From assembly GCA_032622095.1 (NCBI GenBank), contig CP136064.1, forward strand, positions 144,167,954 to 144,231,953: a stretch of DNA of 64,000 nucleotides. The letters run 5' to 3'. A model generated the notes under the pieces. It searched no databases. It had not been told where the DNA came from and was given only the letters and a program-made list of their open reading frames with translations. Below, piece by piece: positions 34,713 to 46,930 of this stretch. Positions within the stretch are counted from its first letter, which is position 1. Every line of letters begins with the position of its first letter. The DNA comes from Siphonodentalium dalli. Taxonomy: Eukaryota > Mollusca > Scaphopoda > Gadilida > Siphonodentaliidae. Position numbers and translations under genes: made by a program.

Positions 34713-36090
34713 GGGTGACTTCACGGGAAGTGTAGCACAAAAAGTGCCAAATGCATCAAAAATGAAGTTTCTTCAATCACTGTCATTTTGTTTTTATTTT
34801 GTAGCTGGAATACAGGGAACACATCTCCACAAAATTTATAGCATGGGAACCATTGTTTAAAAAGTTACATCATACAATAGATATGGCATCACTATAATAT
34901 CTTTAAATTAAAGATGAAAAATCAGCAGCAGTAAACAGGGAATTCAACTGAAAATTTCAGATGAGATCTCATTTACCACAATAAATCTCAAGCTGCAGAG
35001 GAGAGCTTCTAAAATATAACAGTTTTCACAGAATTGAAAAATGTTATTCGGTTCCAAAGTTATTCCACTTTCAGTGTTTGGAAGTGATCATATTTTGTCA
35101 AAAGCCTTGCTGTTACTTATGACAAATTTGAATAAAGTGTTAAAAACAACCCAAAAACACTACTTTTGTGTGCCTTCTACAAATTAAAAATCCACAGAAT
35201 TATAAAAAATACTTGAAAGGTTTTTGAGAAATTTGATATGTGTTCCCAAGTGATATATATTGCACTGGTGATTACAGGTGTTTTTCCTCCCATATATGAC
35301 CTCAATGCATATTGTCAAAAATCGTTCAGGAAAGGACATTTTTTTAAACAATGATAAATCAACTTTTTGACATTACTAGTGTGTTACATACTAAACTTTC
35401 TGACAGTTATGTCTGTCATGCCATCTAATGCCATTATTAAAATTTACTTTCCTTGTTAAGGTGGCTGGTAATGAGAAAATTTCAGAAAAAGCCATGTTCA
35501 GGAAAGGACATTTTTTAACGGAATTTTCGTCATCACTAATCAAAGAACTAAAAAAATCACTAATTTTTAATCACAGAAATAATAGCACATCTATATTAGA
35601 GATCATATCCTTATTGTTGAAAATACACCATATGTGACATATTTAATGGTGTTTTCTTCAATACTGGCTGTAGTTGATTTGATGTTGGTGTTTTTTAATT
35701 TTTTTAACGGAATGTCTCCAAAATAACCAAAATTGACATAAAATTACATATTTTTGACATTTTTACATGAAATTTTCACTAATAAGAACAGAATGTCTTA
35801 GATTATAATTACTGTATGAAACGTGTTTCCTTTGTACTATATATTTCTTATAATCACCTTATTATTGAGACCATTTCCTGTTTGGCACAGAGAAAATGGC
35901 CAAAAAATGCACATTTCTGGTCATAAAATTGCAAAAAATAGTCATATTCAGCTGAAAATTTGCTGCGCCGGTCACATAAATCGACCTTTATATGATAACA
36001 AATGAATGGTAGGTTGGTCATACACTGAACATGAATTTAAGGGAGATATGTGTCCAATTCCTTCATGCTACACTTCCCGTGAAATCACCC
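34713..36090. mobile_element. TIR transposon with TATT duplications, superfamily unknown
   Basis: The left end GGGTGACTTCACGGGAAGTG and the inverted right end GGGTGATTTCACGGGAAGTG form TIRs of about 25 bp. They are flanked by TATT at 34709-34712 and 36091-36094. The interior is AT-rich with degenerate direct repeats (CAGGAAAGGACATTTTTTAA near 35328 and 35498). The ORF at 35428-35637 spans these and has no known domain. No transposase, so non-autonomous. Confidence 0.75.
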
Positions 36091-36296
36091 TATTCGGTAA
36101 ACCAGTTTGCTTACAACTTGCAAACGCACAAATAAAACGTATACCGTAAACTTGGGGTAAAGAATACGCAGGATAATTTTGTGCTCTTACATTAAAGAAT
36201 CTTATTACATTTTGTTACTGTATTTGGCATATTAATGGCGAGTTTTTGTACCCTACATTGACAATTTTGAATTTCGCGAAACTAAACACTCGTCGC

Positions 36297-36380
36297 ACAG
36301 ACAGACACACAGACAGAGACACAGAGACACACAGACAGAGACACACAGACACAGACACAGACAGACACAGACACAAAACA
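36297..36380. repeat. (CAGACA)n-like simple repeat
   Basis: Imperfect CAGACA/CACAGA repeat of about 80 bp. Confidence 0.9.
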
Positions 36381-36584
36381 TCAGGATTAGATCTTCAAAA
36401 ACGCGCATAGTATGACGCAAAAATAAACTTATTTAAGTTTTCTGGCGCCTAAGTTCGAAAACCGCAGGCACTTTCAAATATTTTTGAATTTCGCGGGCTT
36501 TAAATTTAGGTTTCGATTTTATTTCGTTCCGACTTTGTTATTCCGGAAAAATGGTTTTGTGCCGTTTGTCATTCCGATTCTAAA

Positions 36585-36856
36585 ACAGGTGATGGAGATG
36601 TTGCACATTTGTGTTCGTTGGTGAATTTACAATACATTACCGAAATAAAGTGAGGTTTTCGAAGAAATGGAAAAATATACGTATGGAATGTTGTAGATTG
36701 GCATCAACAGTTTTTAGTGAAAATATATTTTTGAAGGAATACAGTTGAGTTCAAAATGGGTGGCAATTTTTTTTGTTTCGTTCCTTCCGTGACATGTGGT
36801 CCCGGGTGGTGGTTCCGCCAATAAAAGAGGGGTTTTGACCAAATTCCAAGCTCCTG
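36585..36856. repeat. Inverted copy of 7010-7310
   Basis: Reverse complement of the 7010-7310 repeat, from GATTCTAAAACAGGTGATGG to CCAAGCTCCTGTG. Confidence 0.8.
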
Positions 36857-38058
36857 TGATCATACACTCTGATTTATACTAGTAGTTTCTAAATGATGAT
36901 ATTTGCCAATTACCCAGTACATGCATACTGGTGACCTTAAATAGTATTTTATGGGTAAATGTAAAACTAACATATATCATATATGGATAGGGTGGGGGCA
37001 AATGAATATATCATAAACTGATTCATAGTTATTAATATATCATTAAATTGATATTAAGCCGATCTTGTTTACATACTCTAATTATAAATGAGATCTGTAT
37101 CATTGATTTTTTGGAAGTAAATTTGATGACTCATATGGGGGGGGGCAAGATTATAAGGGGGGGGGGCAAGATTATAAACATATAATATGCATAGATGTGA
37201 ATCTATATATGAAATTTAGCACACAATGTGATTCATATCTGATATATGGTAGCTGTTACTAAGTAAAAATGTATAGCAGTATGAGACAGCAAGTTTTAGA
37301 AGTTAGCTTTCATATGGATATAATTTTGTGTTGGAAAGGTAGTTATGTTGCATAGTAGCAATTAAATAAATTAATCAATTTAGCATCAATAGATTTTGGA
37401 ACTTAAAATGAATCTACCAGGTACATGTATCAATTATACTGTAGCAAATGAAAACTCTGATTTGCAGTAAACATATTTCCTAGTATATGTATATAGTAAT
37501 TCTGTGATGTTAAAGATACATAATCCGATTTGATGGTCCCCGTGGCCGTGTCATCATGTTCCAACAATAGAATCATTTATTCAAAAGACGCTTCAGTTTT
37601 CAGGATCGATTTATTTCCAAAAATGATGTTTACCGCGGTCAACCCTAGTATCAAATTGTATGAAGAGTATGATGGTCGGCTCGCTGAATATTTACTTGGC
37701 CGCCAAATATTTTAGGTGGTGAAAATAACATAATTCAAAAATTTCTATCTCATAACTTTGAGCTTTGATGGGTGGGTTTCTCGTCTTGGAACCGAGGAAT
37801 AGTAATTTAGGGACGTTAATTTGGATTCCGTATCTTTTACAAGTTTTGGAAGTTAAATTTACTTTGTGCGATAACTTGGGTATGAGCCTACTAGTAATTG
37901 GGTATGAGGGGGAATGGATATATCATAATGTAACAAATGTGACATTAACTGGTAGATAAGCACTGGAGATGAGGCATTAACATACATTTTAAGTTGAATT
38001 CATGGATAATATATGGATATGGTATATGGATATGATGAGGGCAAATGAACATATTAAC

Positions 38059-39012
38059 CAGGGGCGTAGGAACCGGAGGGGGGGGGGGTTAAAAATTTCC
38101 AGAAAATGGTCAACACTTAAACTGTTATTTATTATTTATTCAACCTAACCATGCAGTCACATTCTCCGCCCGCACAGTTTCACATATAGTATACTCTATA
38201 TGGGCAATTAGCGGTTGGGGGTACCATTATAAAGATTAGGTGCCTTGACTGCCATGTGTTATTGTCTCACTGGTTTGTGTTATACAAGTACAAACATTTA
38301 GGTTTTTATCCAGTGTTTTATCGGGTAATAAATTATCACTCCCCATATGGTGCTATCCACCGGCCTTTGCTCCTTATAAGCCTTCTTGTTACAGTACTCT
38401 CTCAGAAATCATTGTGTTAGCCCACAAAAGGTATCTAATTTGTCCAAAGCTACAAAATAAATCAATACCAAGATTTCCATGACGAATTCAATACGAAATT
38501 ATTTGAAGAGTAAATACGGAAACTACGCTTCATCACAGCTAGTACTTTGGCACTGCTTAAATGGCGAATCTGCCTGCTTTATCGAGGCCATCTTTCAGTT
38601 ACATGCACTACTACTATGGATTAGGCTGGGAAAGCTGAGAATGTGAATATATAATGATGTAAGTATAAACCTACATATCATGTTTTCATGGAAGACTGCT
38701 CCATTTGTACACACACGTTTATGAGAGTCAAAAATGATCTCCATACTATTTTGTACAGCAGGTGAATAACTAAAATACCATATTTTCCCTCAATGGGTTA
38801 TTTAACGTAAATGCTGTTACAAATGCAAATCTGAGGGGTTTAAATTCAGAAAAATTTCCCCACCAACGAGAGGGGACACCCCTCCCGAGCTCTCCCCATC
38901 GCCAGCCTGCGGCTGTCGTCGATGGCCTATGGCCATCTAATGTGGCCCCTCATATACAAACTTCTTTCCTACGCCCCTGATATCCCCAATAAATATAGCT
39001 TCCTACGCCCTG
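38059..39012. mobile_element. hAT-type non-autonomous element
   Basis: The left end CAGGGGCGTAGGAACC and right end TTCCTACGCCCTG are flanked by the 8-bp duplication ATATTAAC (38051-38058; 39013-39020). An 8-bp duplication with CAG...CTG ends is diagnostic of hAT. The related repeat at 5456-5463 has a single ATATTAAC, giving the empty site. The right end is duplicated: TTCCTACGCCCCTG occurs about 38 bp inside the true end. Confidence 0.9.
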
Positions 39013-39359
39013 ATATTAACATACATGTGCATGATTTATAGTTCACATGTCTCTTTGTCTAGTAAATGCATGAATGTAGTATTTACTAATATAAGCATAT
39101 AAAAGGCCATGGTTAATTATGACAATGTTTAAAGTCGACGTCGCGAAAATTCTCAATATATGTTCATTTATTCATATTTGTATCAAGTTATGCACACTTA
39201 TTTAAGAAAACAATCCCCCGCTGTCTGAAATATACGAGTGTTTACGACTGTGTGTGTCTGGGTGATATCCTGATGCCTCACCTCATTATCTATTTTGACG
39301 GAAACAGTTATTTGCGAGAAAGCGTGTGACGTACTTAAGGACCTTGGGTATTTCCAACA

Positions 39360-39549
39360 ATGGCTGACACTGACAGAAACATTTTTTGCGATCTGATTGT
39401 TCCTCGTCTGATTCGTCAGAAGACACTTTAAATTTGACAACGGGAGCGTACATGCACGAGTCGGAATTACCACAAAATTACCATGGTGTGAGACCACCAA
39501 ACGATCCAGACCTTGGATGGCGAAGAGATGAAAATCGCGTACGAAAATG
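39360..39549 (+). pseudogene. Exon-like ORF in left foldback arm
   Basis: ATG at 39360 opens MADTDRNIF. A T6 run at about 39392 then shifts the frame. The downstream frame reads CSSSDSSEDTLNLTTGAYMH, ESELPQNYHGVRPP, NDPDLGWRRDENRVRKW. It ends at a strong splice donor (ATG|GTGAGT, 39550). This looks like the first coding exon of a gene with a Ser/Asp-rich N-terminus, broken by one frameshift. The layout (acidic start, Y-M-x-E, then a Trp before the next exon) loosely recalls invertebrate proteins with a P2X7-type C-terminal domain, but nothing diagnostic is present. It could be the 5' exon of the element's own lost transposase or a captured host exon. Confidence 0.35.
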
Positions 39550-41475
39550 GTGAGTCACTGAGCGTCTCTTATTTATTATATATTAAAAATATCGCGGTCA
39601 TGCACTGGCAAAACGTGTGAAAAATTTAAATATAATTGATGTAAATACTAGCTAAAACCCCGTCTATACGAGCGGACATGTGTAATACTCATTACGCATA
39701 CTCAATACATCGAAATATGAAATATAATTCAAGGAAAAGTTGTGTGTCTGCCAAAATAACTGTTAGTGTTAGTCTAAAAATATACTAGTAAACATGTCAA
39801 TTTTGTTATGTATTAAAATTCTGGACTCGACCACTGCCAGTCCATGGCTGCTCACGGATTGAAATTGGATTCAGCTATTAGTATCAGTACTATCACAATC
39901 AGAAACAGTGTTTGCAGTAACTATTCACTGGCTAAAATGATAAATAATAATTTGCCAAAAATGAGCTAACTCTTGATTTGTGACATTGTCCAAGAAAAAA
40001 AAGTGTCTTGAAAGTTGAATATTCAACATGTTAATTGTTATCTCGACACATCTTGAGATCCTGACGTGCGCATCTCAAGCTCTGAACATATTACTAGTAT
40101 CTCGCGATATTATCTTGAGATCTCTGCATATTTTCTTGAGATGTTGCCGTATGATCTTGAGAAAATATGTTAATATCTCAAGATTCTTTTCTCGAAATCT
40201 CGAGAGTCGAGATATAATCTTAGTGGGGATATTTTCTATAACAGTACTAGTATATGGTACATTGTATATCATTTTGAAGACAGATTGATTGTGGTCCAAG
40301 TGAGATGATTAATCATATTCATGGGTTCACATGACTGTTGGGGTACTATACATGTACATGTAGTATGTCTTTTGAATGAAAATCTGTTACGGTACTGGTA
40401 TAGAACTTAGAAGAGCAACAGGAGGTATCTCGGATTCTCGGTCCAAAACAGCATCAACCCAACCAATTTCCCAAGCTGTTGTGGACTGAGACTTGGTGAC
40501 TGGTCTATACATGCCAATGTACTAGTATGCTATTTCTGAAGCATACAATATGATGTACCGGTAGCTACAAGGGATGATCATTACCGAGAATCCGAGATAC
40601 CTCCTGTTGCTCTTCTAAGTTCTATACCAGTACCGTAACAGATTTTCATTCAAAAGACATACTACATGTACATGTATAGTACCCCAACAGTCATGTGAAC
40701 CCATGAATATGATTAATCATCTCACTTGGACCACAATCAATCTGTCTTCAAAATGATATACAATGTACCATATACTAGTACTGTTATAGAAAATATCCCC
40801 ACTAAGATTATATCTCGACTCTCGAGATTTCGAGAAAAGAATCTTGAGATATTAACATATTTTCTCAAGATCATACGGCAACATCTCAAGAAAATATGCA
40901 GAGATCTCAAGATAATATCGCGAGATACTAGTAATATGTTCAGAGCTTGAGATGCGCACGTCAGGATCTCAAGATGTGTCGAGATAACAATTAACATGTT
41001 GAATATTCAACTTTCAAGACACTTTTTTTTCTTGGACAATGTCACAAATCAAGAGTTAGCTCATTTTTGGCAAATTATTATTTATCATTTTAGCCAGTGA
41101 ATAGTTACTGCAAACACTGTTTCTGATTGTGATAGTACTGATACTAATAGCTGAATCCAATTTCAATCCGTGAGCAGCCATGGACTGGCAGTGGTCGAGT
41201 CCAGAATTTTAATACATAACAAAATTGACATGTTTACTAGTATATTTTTAGACTAACACTAACAGTTATTTTGGCAGACACACAAATTTTCCTTGAATTA
41301 TATTTCATATTTCGATGTATTGAGTATGCGTAATGAGTATTACACATGTCCACTCGTATAGACGGGGTTTTAGCTAGTATTTACATCAATTATATTTAAA
41401 TTTTTCACACGTTTTGCCAGTGCATGACCGCGATATTTTTAATATATAATAAATAAGAGACGCTCAGTGACTCAC

Positions 41476-41665
41476 CATTTTCGTACGCGATTTTCATCTC
41501 TTCGCCATCCAAGGTCGGGATCGTTTGGTGGTCTCACACCATGGTAATTTTGTGGTAATTCCGACTCGTGCATGTACGCTCCCGTTGTCAAATTTAAAGT
41601 GTCTTCTGACGAATCAGACGAGGAACAATCAGATCGCAAAAAATGTTTCTGTCAGTGTCAGCCAT
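41476..41665 (-). pseudogene. Exon-like ORF in right foldback arm
   Basis: Mirror copy of the left-arm exon with the same start codon, the same frame break at a homopolymer of six and the same GTGAGT donor. Sharing the break shows that it predates or was copied between the arms. Confidence 0.35.
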
Positions 41666-43126
41666 TGTTGGAAATACCCAAGGTCCTTAAGTACGTCACA
41701 CGCTTTCTCGCAAATAACTGTTTCCGTCAAAATAGATAATGAGGTGAGGCATCAGGATATCACCCAGACACACACAGTCGTAAACACTCGTATATTTCAG
41801 ACAGCGGGGGATTGTTTTCTTAAATAAGTGTGCATAACTTGATACAAATATGAATAAATGAACATATATTGAGAATTTTCGCGACGTCGACTTTAATGTC
41901 AATCCGGATTCTGAGAATTAAATGCATAATTTGGTTTTTATGTAATATAGATTATTCTCGATGGGTTTTTGAAGTTAGTTCAAGTTACTTATATGTTAAA
42001 TGTTATGTAATAATTATATTACCATAGCTTAGATATTTGCACAGATCTTGTTTACCTACTTTTAATGTGAATGTAGCATGTGTCTATGGACTAAGAATTA
42101 ATGTTCCTATACAAATTTTGCAGGAATTGTGCATTGTGCCAATAATTAATCAGAATTGTTTAAATTTATGCCAAAAAGGAATTGCAGCGATTGACATCAA
42201 CACAGTCAATTACCCAGTTGCCTAAAAGTGGCAATAACAGGTATGGAAGTACATTTCATATATCAATAATGTCATATAGGGGCAAGTGGATATATCATAT
42301 GCATAAATGTGACTATAATTACTGGTAGTTCTAAAATGATAGTTACCATTTACAGAGTACATGCGTAATTGTGACCTTAAAAAGTATTTTATGGGTAAAT
42401 ATAAAACTAATAAGTTGCGGAAATCTGATTGCATATATCATATATAAATAGGATGGGTGCAAATGAATTTCCCATAAACTGTGATTCATTTTTATTTACC
42501 AAGTAAATAGATATGATCTATTATATCATACATGTATATTATATCAAACACTCTGATTTATACTAGTAGCTCTAAATGATAGTTGATACCATTTACCGAG
42601 GACATGTATAATTGTGACCTTAAATGGTATTTTGTGGATAAATGTAAAACTAAGAAGTTGTGAAACTCTAATTTCATGTATCATATAAGGATAGGATGGG
42701 GGCAAAAGAATATATCATAGAATTTCTTGATAGTAGCTGCTGCCAATTACCGAGTACATGCATACATGTAATTGCATCCTTTAATTGTATTTTATGGGTA
42801 AATGTAAAACTAATAGGTTCTGGAAGTCTGATTGGATAGGGTGGGGGCAAATGAATATATCATAAACTGTAATTCATAGTTATCACATGGTAAGTTGGTA
42901 ACTGTTACCAAGTTAATGGATATATGTAACATAATCAATTTTTGGAGGTCAAATTTCAAATGAAAGACATACACAGTAAAATTATCTATGATTAGGGATT
43001 TTAAATTGGAAAATTTAAAGGGGCAAGGTGGATACACGTGCAAATTTTATTATTTATGTGCGGATGATTGGGAGCTTAGTCATAAAGGTGATAATTTCTG
43101 AATGTTCAGTGATACATTTGATATGT

Positions 43127-43480
43127 TCACTTTTCCTTAATAGATTTTACTTCCTCTAGTGAATTTACTTTGAACGGCTTCAATGTCTCCGTTGTCTTGG
43201 TGAAGATGTTTCCACGAAATGTCCAATAGGAAGAAATGGGTTTCTCCTTCTTTAATAAGGAAAGTTTTCGCACTATGTCACTTCTGGCCTTGGTAAGGTT
43301 CTCGGTTATGAAGATCTTACTTTGTCCTTTTAAAAGTTTCTTATTGTCGAACACAGCTTTTCGAGCATACCAATTTCCAAAGCGAACTATTAAGTCGGAT
43401 TCCTTATGTCGAAAAAATTGGTCGCGCGTTTTCGGAATGTTAAAAGCGATATGAGAACAGTTTCTATACCACCAGTGTGT
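43127..43480 (-). pseudogene. Non-LTR retrotransposon ORF1 C-terminal fragment
   Basis: An open minus-strand frame of 118 codons between stops reads HIAFNIPKTRDQFF, ESDLIVRFGNWYARKAVF, DNKKLLKGQSKIFITENLTK, ARSDIVRKL, then SYWTFRGNIFTKTTE. The series (H.I...., LIVRF, KK.LKG..IFI.ENLT..R, W...G.IF) is that of ORF1 proteins of L1/Tx1-like and related LINEs downstream of the coiled coil. Start Met and N-terminus are absent; frameshifted remnants continue to about 43620. It may be from the same family as 53138-54069, which stops where this segment would begin. Confidence 0.65.
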
Positions 43481-43619
43481 CTATTTTCAGAATCTACCTG
43501 TTTCCAGCTTGATATTTTTGTTGAAACAGGTTTGTGTGGGGCTTTTGTTTGTGTACCCCTCTATTTTTTTCCCGTCCACCTGGTAATAAAATAATGCTAT
43601 TACGCATAGCAAGTTCGGT

Positions 43620-44987
43620 AAGTGGCTTTCTTTGTTCTTGGAAATCGAAAAACATGGGGAGATCTTGCCACAAATTACTTAATTACATATCTTTATGTGG
43701 AATTTTATCAAAAATCATCAGACGAATTGCATTTATGACTGCATTTTCAATTTTCTTTCCCAAATATTAAGGTATTGTATAATCTTAAAATCGTCACATA
43801 TGGACGAACATGAACAATCTACAAGGATATCTTGATCATATGCCACAAACAAAACTTCGATACATCGATTTTTGGTAAAGATATCGCAGAAAAGCTTACC
43901 CTACCCCCACCACGCTGATTTCACAAGTCAGATTCCTTTGGTCAAAAACAACGTACGTGCCATTTCGGATTGTCTAACACGACATGCGAACTGTTTATTT
44001 ATCATTGTAATTCAATTGAGTATTTGTCACTAAAAACAAGCATTCTGATTGGCCGAGAGCGGCTAACTTTCGTTTTCGATTCACCGACATCGGCCGCTTC
44101 AGCGTGCATCAAATCTGAATGTAGCACGGTCAAATTTCATCGGCGCAGAACGAGTAGCGAAACGAGCACACCCGCGCGTTGTTGTCTATAGATACCGTCC
44201 ATCGGCCGCTTCAGCGTGCATCAACTCTGAATGTGGCACGGTACAATTTCATCGGCGCAGAACGGAGTAGCGAAACGAGCCAACCCGCCCCACAAGAAAT
44301 GGTTACGGAGCAGTGTTCCTAGTAACGCAATGAACAAACTCAATGATTTGTGCACGGTGACAACGGCGAAATGAAAGTCTCGATTCGTGTCATGAAAATG
44401 ACTAAATGATACTTTTTATACAGTTTTTTTTGCAAATTCCTTGTAGATTGAATTACAATGGAGATAAACGTACCCTGTTTCGTTGTACATTCTGGGATTC
44501 GAGCATGAAAACAGTTTGTCATATGGTGTCGTCAGATAAGTCTCCGCTGATACAGTACTACAGTTGCGAACAAAACTAACGTTGGATCCAATAGAGAGTT
44601 TGACAATTTACTCAAATGTTCACAGCGGTGGAACTTAATGGCTATCATATATGCATGGCTCTTATATGTAATCTATCGTAACTACATGTGATTTTACAAA
44701 ATTAACATGCAATATAGCCAGGCCACCAGATACAGTAGTTGAACAAATGTGGTTCACATCAATCATATACATCACAATCACGTGCTTCAGTGATAATGTC
44801 CACTATTATACAAATGCAATGTGTTTATCAAGACTAAAGTTTCAGGATGCCGTTGTAAAATTTATTGATAGTGTTTTTTCATCAATTGACAAAATTAATG
44901 TTTATTGCCAGGACGAAGTACCGCATAATGCGGAGTTGTGTGCTAAAAAATCTGGGAGTCATATTTATGTAAGTGTCAGTCAAAACT
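43620..44987. other. No recognisable gene apart from the 122-bp duplication
   Basis: Mixed composition; CpG-rich between 44040 and 44290. ORFs at 43970-44191 and 44747-44992 have no recognisable domain. Confidence 0.35.
44088..44330. repeat. 122-bp direct tandem duplication, CpG-rich
   Basis: Copies start CATCGGCCGCTTCAGCGTGC at 44088 and 44210, sharing CTGAATGT.GCACGG, TTTCATCGGCGCAGAACG and AGTAGCGAAACGAGC. A GATTGG (inverted CCAAT) box lies 40 bp upstream. Confidence 0.85.
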
Positions 44988-46930
44988 TTTAGGACATGGG
45001 AATATTTTTTAATTGCGTGGCCACGAAATACTAATTCCACCCCATGCATCCGGACATGCTCGTAGCGGAAGACATGCCCGTAGCGGAATAACCACATGGC
45101 CCGCGATTTGCACATCGTCCTTAGTTGTCGTAAGTTATTTCATAAAAACAACTTTTACTTTACCTTGATTTTTTTTAAACGTTAACATCGATAATCGGTC
45201 AACAGAAATGAGCGGTTGTGGTTTCCGCAATATTACTGTTCGATAATAGGGTTTTATACGAAAATTATGACCTGAAATACTTACTCGATATAAGGTTTTC
45301 TCAAATTTTAATGAATCTTTGCATTGACACATTATATAACATATAGTCTCTCAAAGTATGATATCTTAGCTTCAAAATGAACTGGACATTTTTGCGATGA
45401 CAATCATATTAGTGCCCGAAAAATTAGTTACCATGGAGGCACTCACTTGATTTTGGGGCATGTCTATAGCAAACGTAAAACCACTGCCATAGACATGCCA
45501 TATTTTCTTGCTATGACCTGCATATATGGTAATTTTTTACTATGAAAAATGTAGAAACATGACTGAAAATGTTGTCTATTATATTAAGGGAATATATCCG
45601 CGGAAATAGCAATGTATGCAAAGACTATGTTGTCTGGGCTGTTATAACAGAAATCGTAATTTTATGTAAGAAATGCAAATTTTGCCACAATGTTTGGCCT
45701 AACTTCGCTATAAAATAGGATTAAACTGCGTCCATGTTTAAAGAAGTTTGATGTACAGTTGGGTAAATTATAGCCACAAATATTACCACCACCGTCAACC
45801 ACTGGTATGTGTTGGTTTCGGTGCAACATGTGTCTAACCGTGAATGGTGTGCAAATCGCGGGACATGTGGTTATTCCGCTACGGGCATGTCTTCCGCTAC
45901 GGGCATTTCCGGATGCATGGGGTGAATTCGTTGCCACGAAATAACTAATAACGATCGTCAGTCACTGTTGTAATGGAAGCGGATAGAGATGATCTGGTTG
46001 TAGTTGTCCACCATCTTGACATGAGCCACGGCGATTTGAGATAAAGCGGGTTGTAGGGTGGCCCGTAAAACAAATTAAGTAATCACCCCTTTCACCAACA
46101 CGATCCAAAGTTGCCGCCGTCTTTGGGTGGGTTACATGGGCATCCACGACATTCAGTATATCTTGGGGCCACCCTACAGCACCAATTATACCACATCAAA
46201 CGGTGAAGGGATCGGGGATGGTGAAAGCGGGTGAACATTTAGTTTGTCTCGGGGGTCACCATACAACACACTGTATTTGACCTAAAATGGGGGGGGGGGT
46301 GGGGGGGGTTTGCATGGTATACCATATATGGACCCCTCTGATCAGTTATCATTTTCGCTCGAGTGGGTGTGAATAATTAGCATTCTTTGTGAACCACGGT
46401 ACAACACTCTTTATTTGATCTATATATCGGTCAAGTGACCGAGAAATAATGTGTACCCCATTTGACCCCTTCTGAGCGGCGACCATTTTGGATCGGGTAT
46501 GGTTGAAAGGGGTGAATATTTATAAGCTTGTTTTGGGCCCACCCTAAAAAACCCTTATTTGACTTAAATCGGCCAATATGCTGAGAGAAATGGCATTCCC
46601 ATTCGATCCCTTGTGGTTAACTAATGAATTTTCAGTTTGTCTTGGAGCCGCCTGATCTCTCTGGTTTAGTTTATATAGGACGTCCATACCCCCATAGAGC
46701 CCGGGTCCCACGCCATAAGGGGTTTATAGTAGCTTCTCTGCGACCGTACGCATTGTTTCTAAAACATCGTCAAGTTAGTGTAACCATACCGTAAAGGTAT
46801 CTGGATATATATGCAAAGGTCAATCAGTTATTTCGTGGCCACGAATTAGTATTTCGTGACCACGAATTAGTTATTTCTTATCCACGAATTAGTATTTCGT
46901 GAAATAAAAAACAAATTCTCATGTCCTAAA
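44988..46930. mobile_element. Inverted-repeat element with nested inverted repeats
   Basis: The left end TTTAGGACATGGGAAT and inverted right end TTTAGGACATGAGAAT are each followed by CACGAAATACTAATTC-type sequence. A second inverted pair lies inside (45030-45115 versus 45845-45940; CATGCATCCGG, CGTAGCGGAA, GCAAATCGCGGG). 46130-46680 is a degenerate tandem repeat of about 130 bp. I could not find a clear target duplication. Confidence 0.5.
46823..46905. repeat. 22-bp palindromic tandem repeat
   Basis: About 3.5 units of TATTTCGTGGCCACGAATTAGT. The first contains the perfect palindrome TTCGTGGCCACGAA (46832-46845). Confidence 0.85.

Larger units (their letters stand above)
39129..41896. mobile_element. 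2.77 kb foldback element with 1.3 kb arms
   Basis: The arms 39129-40442 and 40583-41896 are inverted copies of equal length with only scattered mismatches, separated by a 140-bp spacer. Ends are TTAAAGTCGACGTCGCG, flanked by TGT on both sides (3-bp duplication). The flanks GGCCATGG and GTCAATC join in the uninterrupted repeat near 5581-5630, confirming an insertion. No transposase. Each arm carries an exon-like ORF and a cluster of TCTTGAGA words. Confidence 0.8.
36880..43050. repeat. Dispersed long repeat, copy B, with two insertions
   Basis: Homologous to 4501-6010 outside the hAT-type and foldback insertions. After 42260 it continues as degenerate units (about 150-290 bp) marked by GGGGGCAAATGAATATATCA and CTGATTTATACTAGTAG. 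I see no gene; the ORFs at 42222-43043 lie in these units. Confidence 0.6.

Noticed and set aside
39198-39500. 100-aa ORF (MVVSHHGNFVVIPTRACTL...) in both foldback arms
   Set aside because: Antisense to the exon-like frame, which ends at a good splice donor. The antisense frame has no such signal and no recognisable domain.
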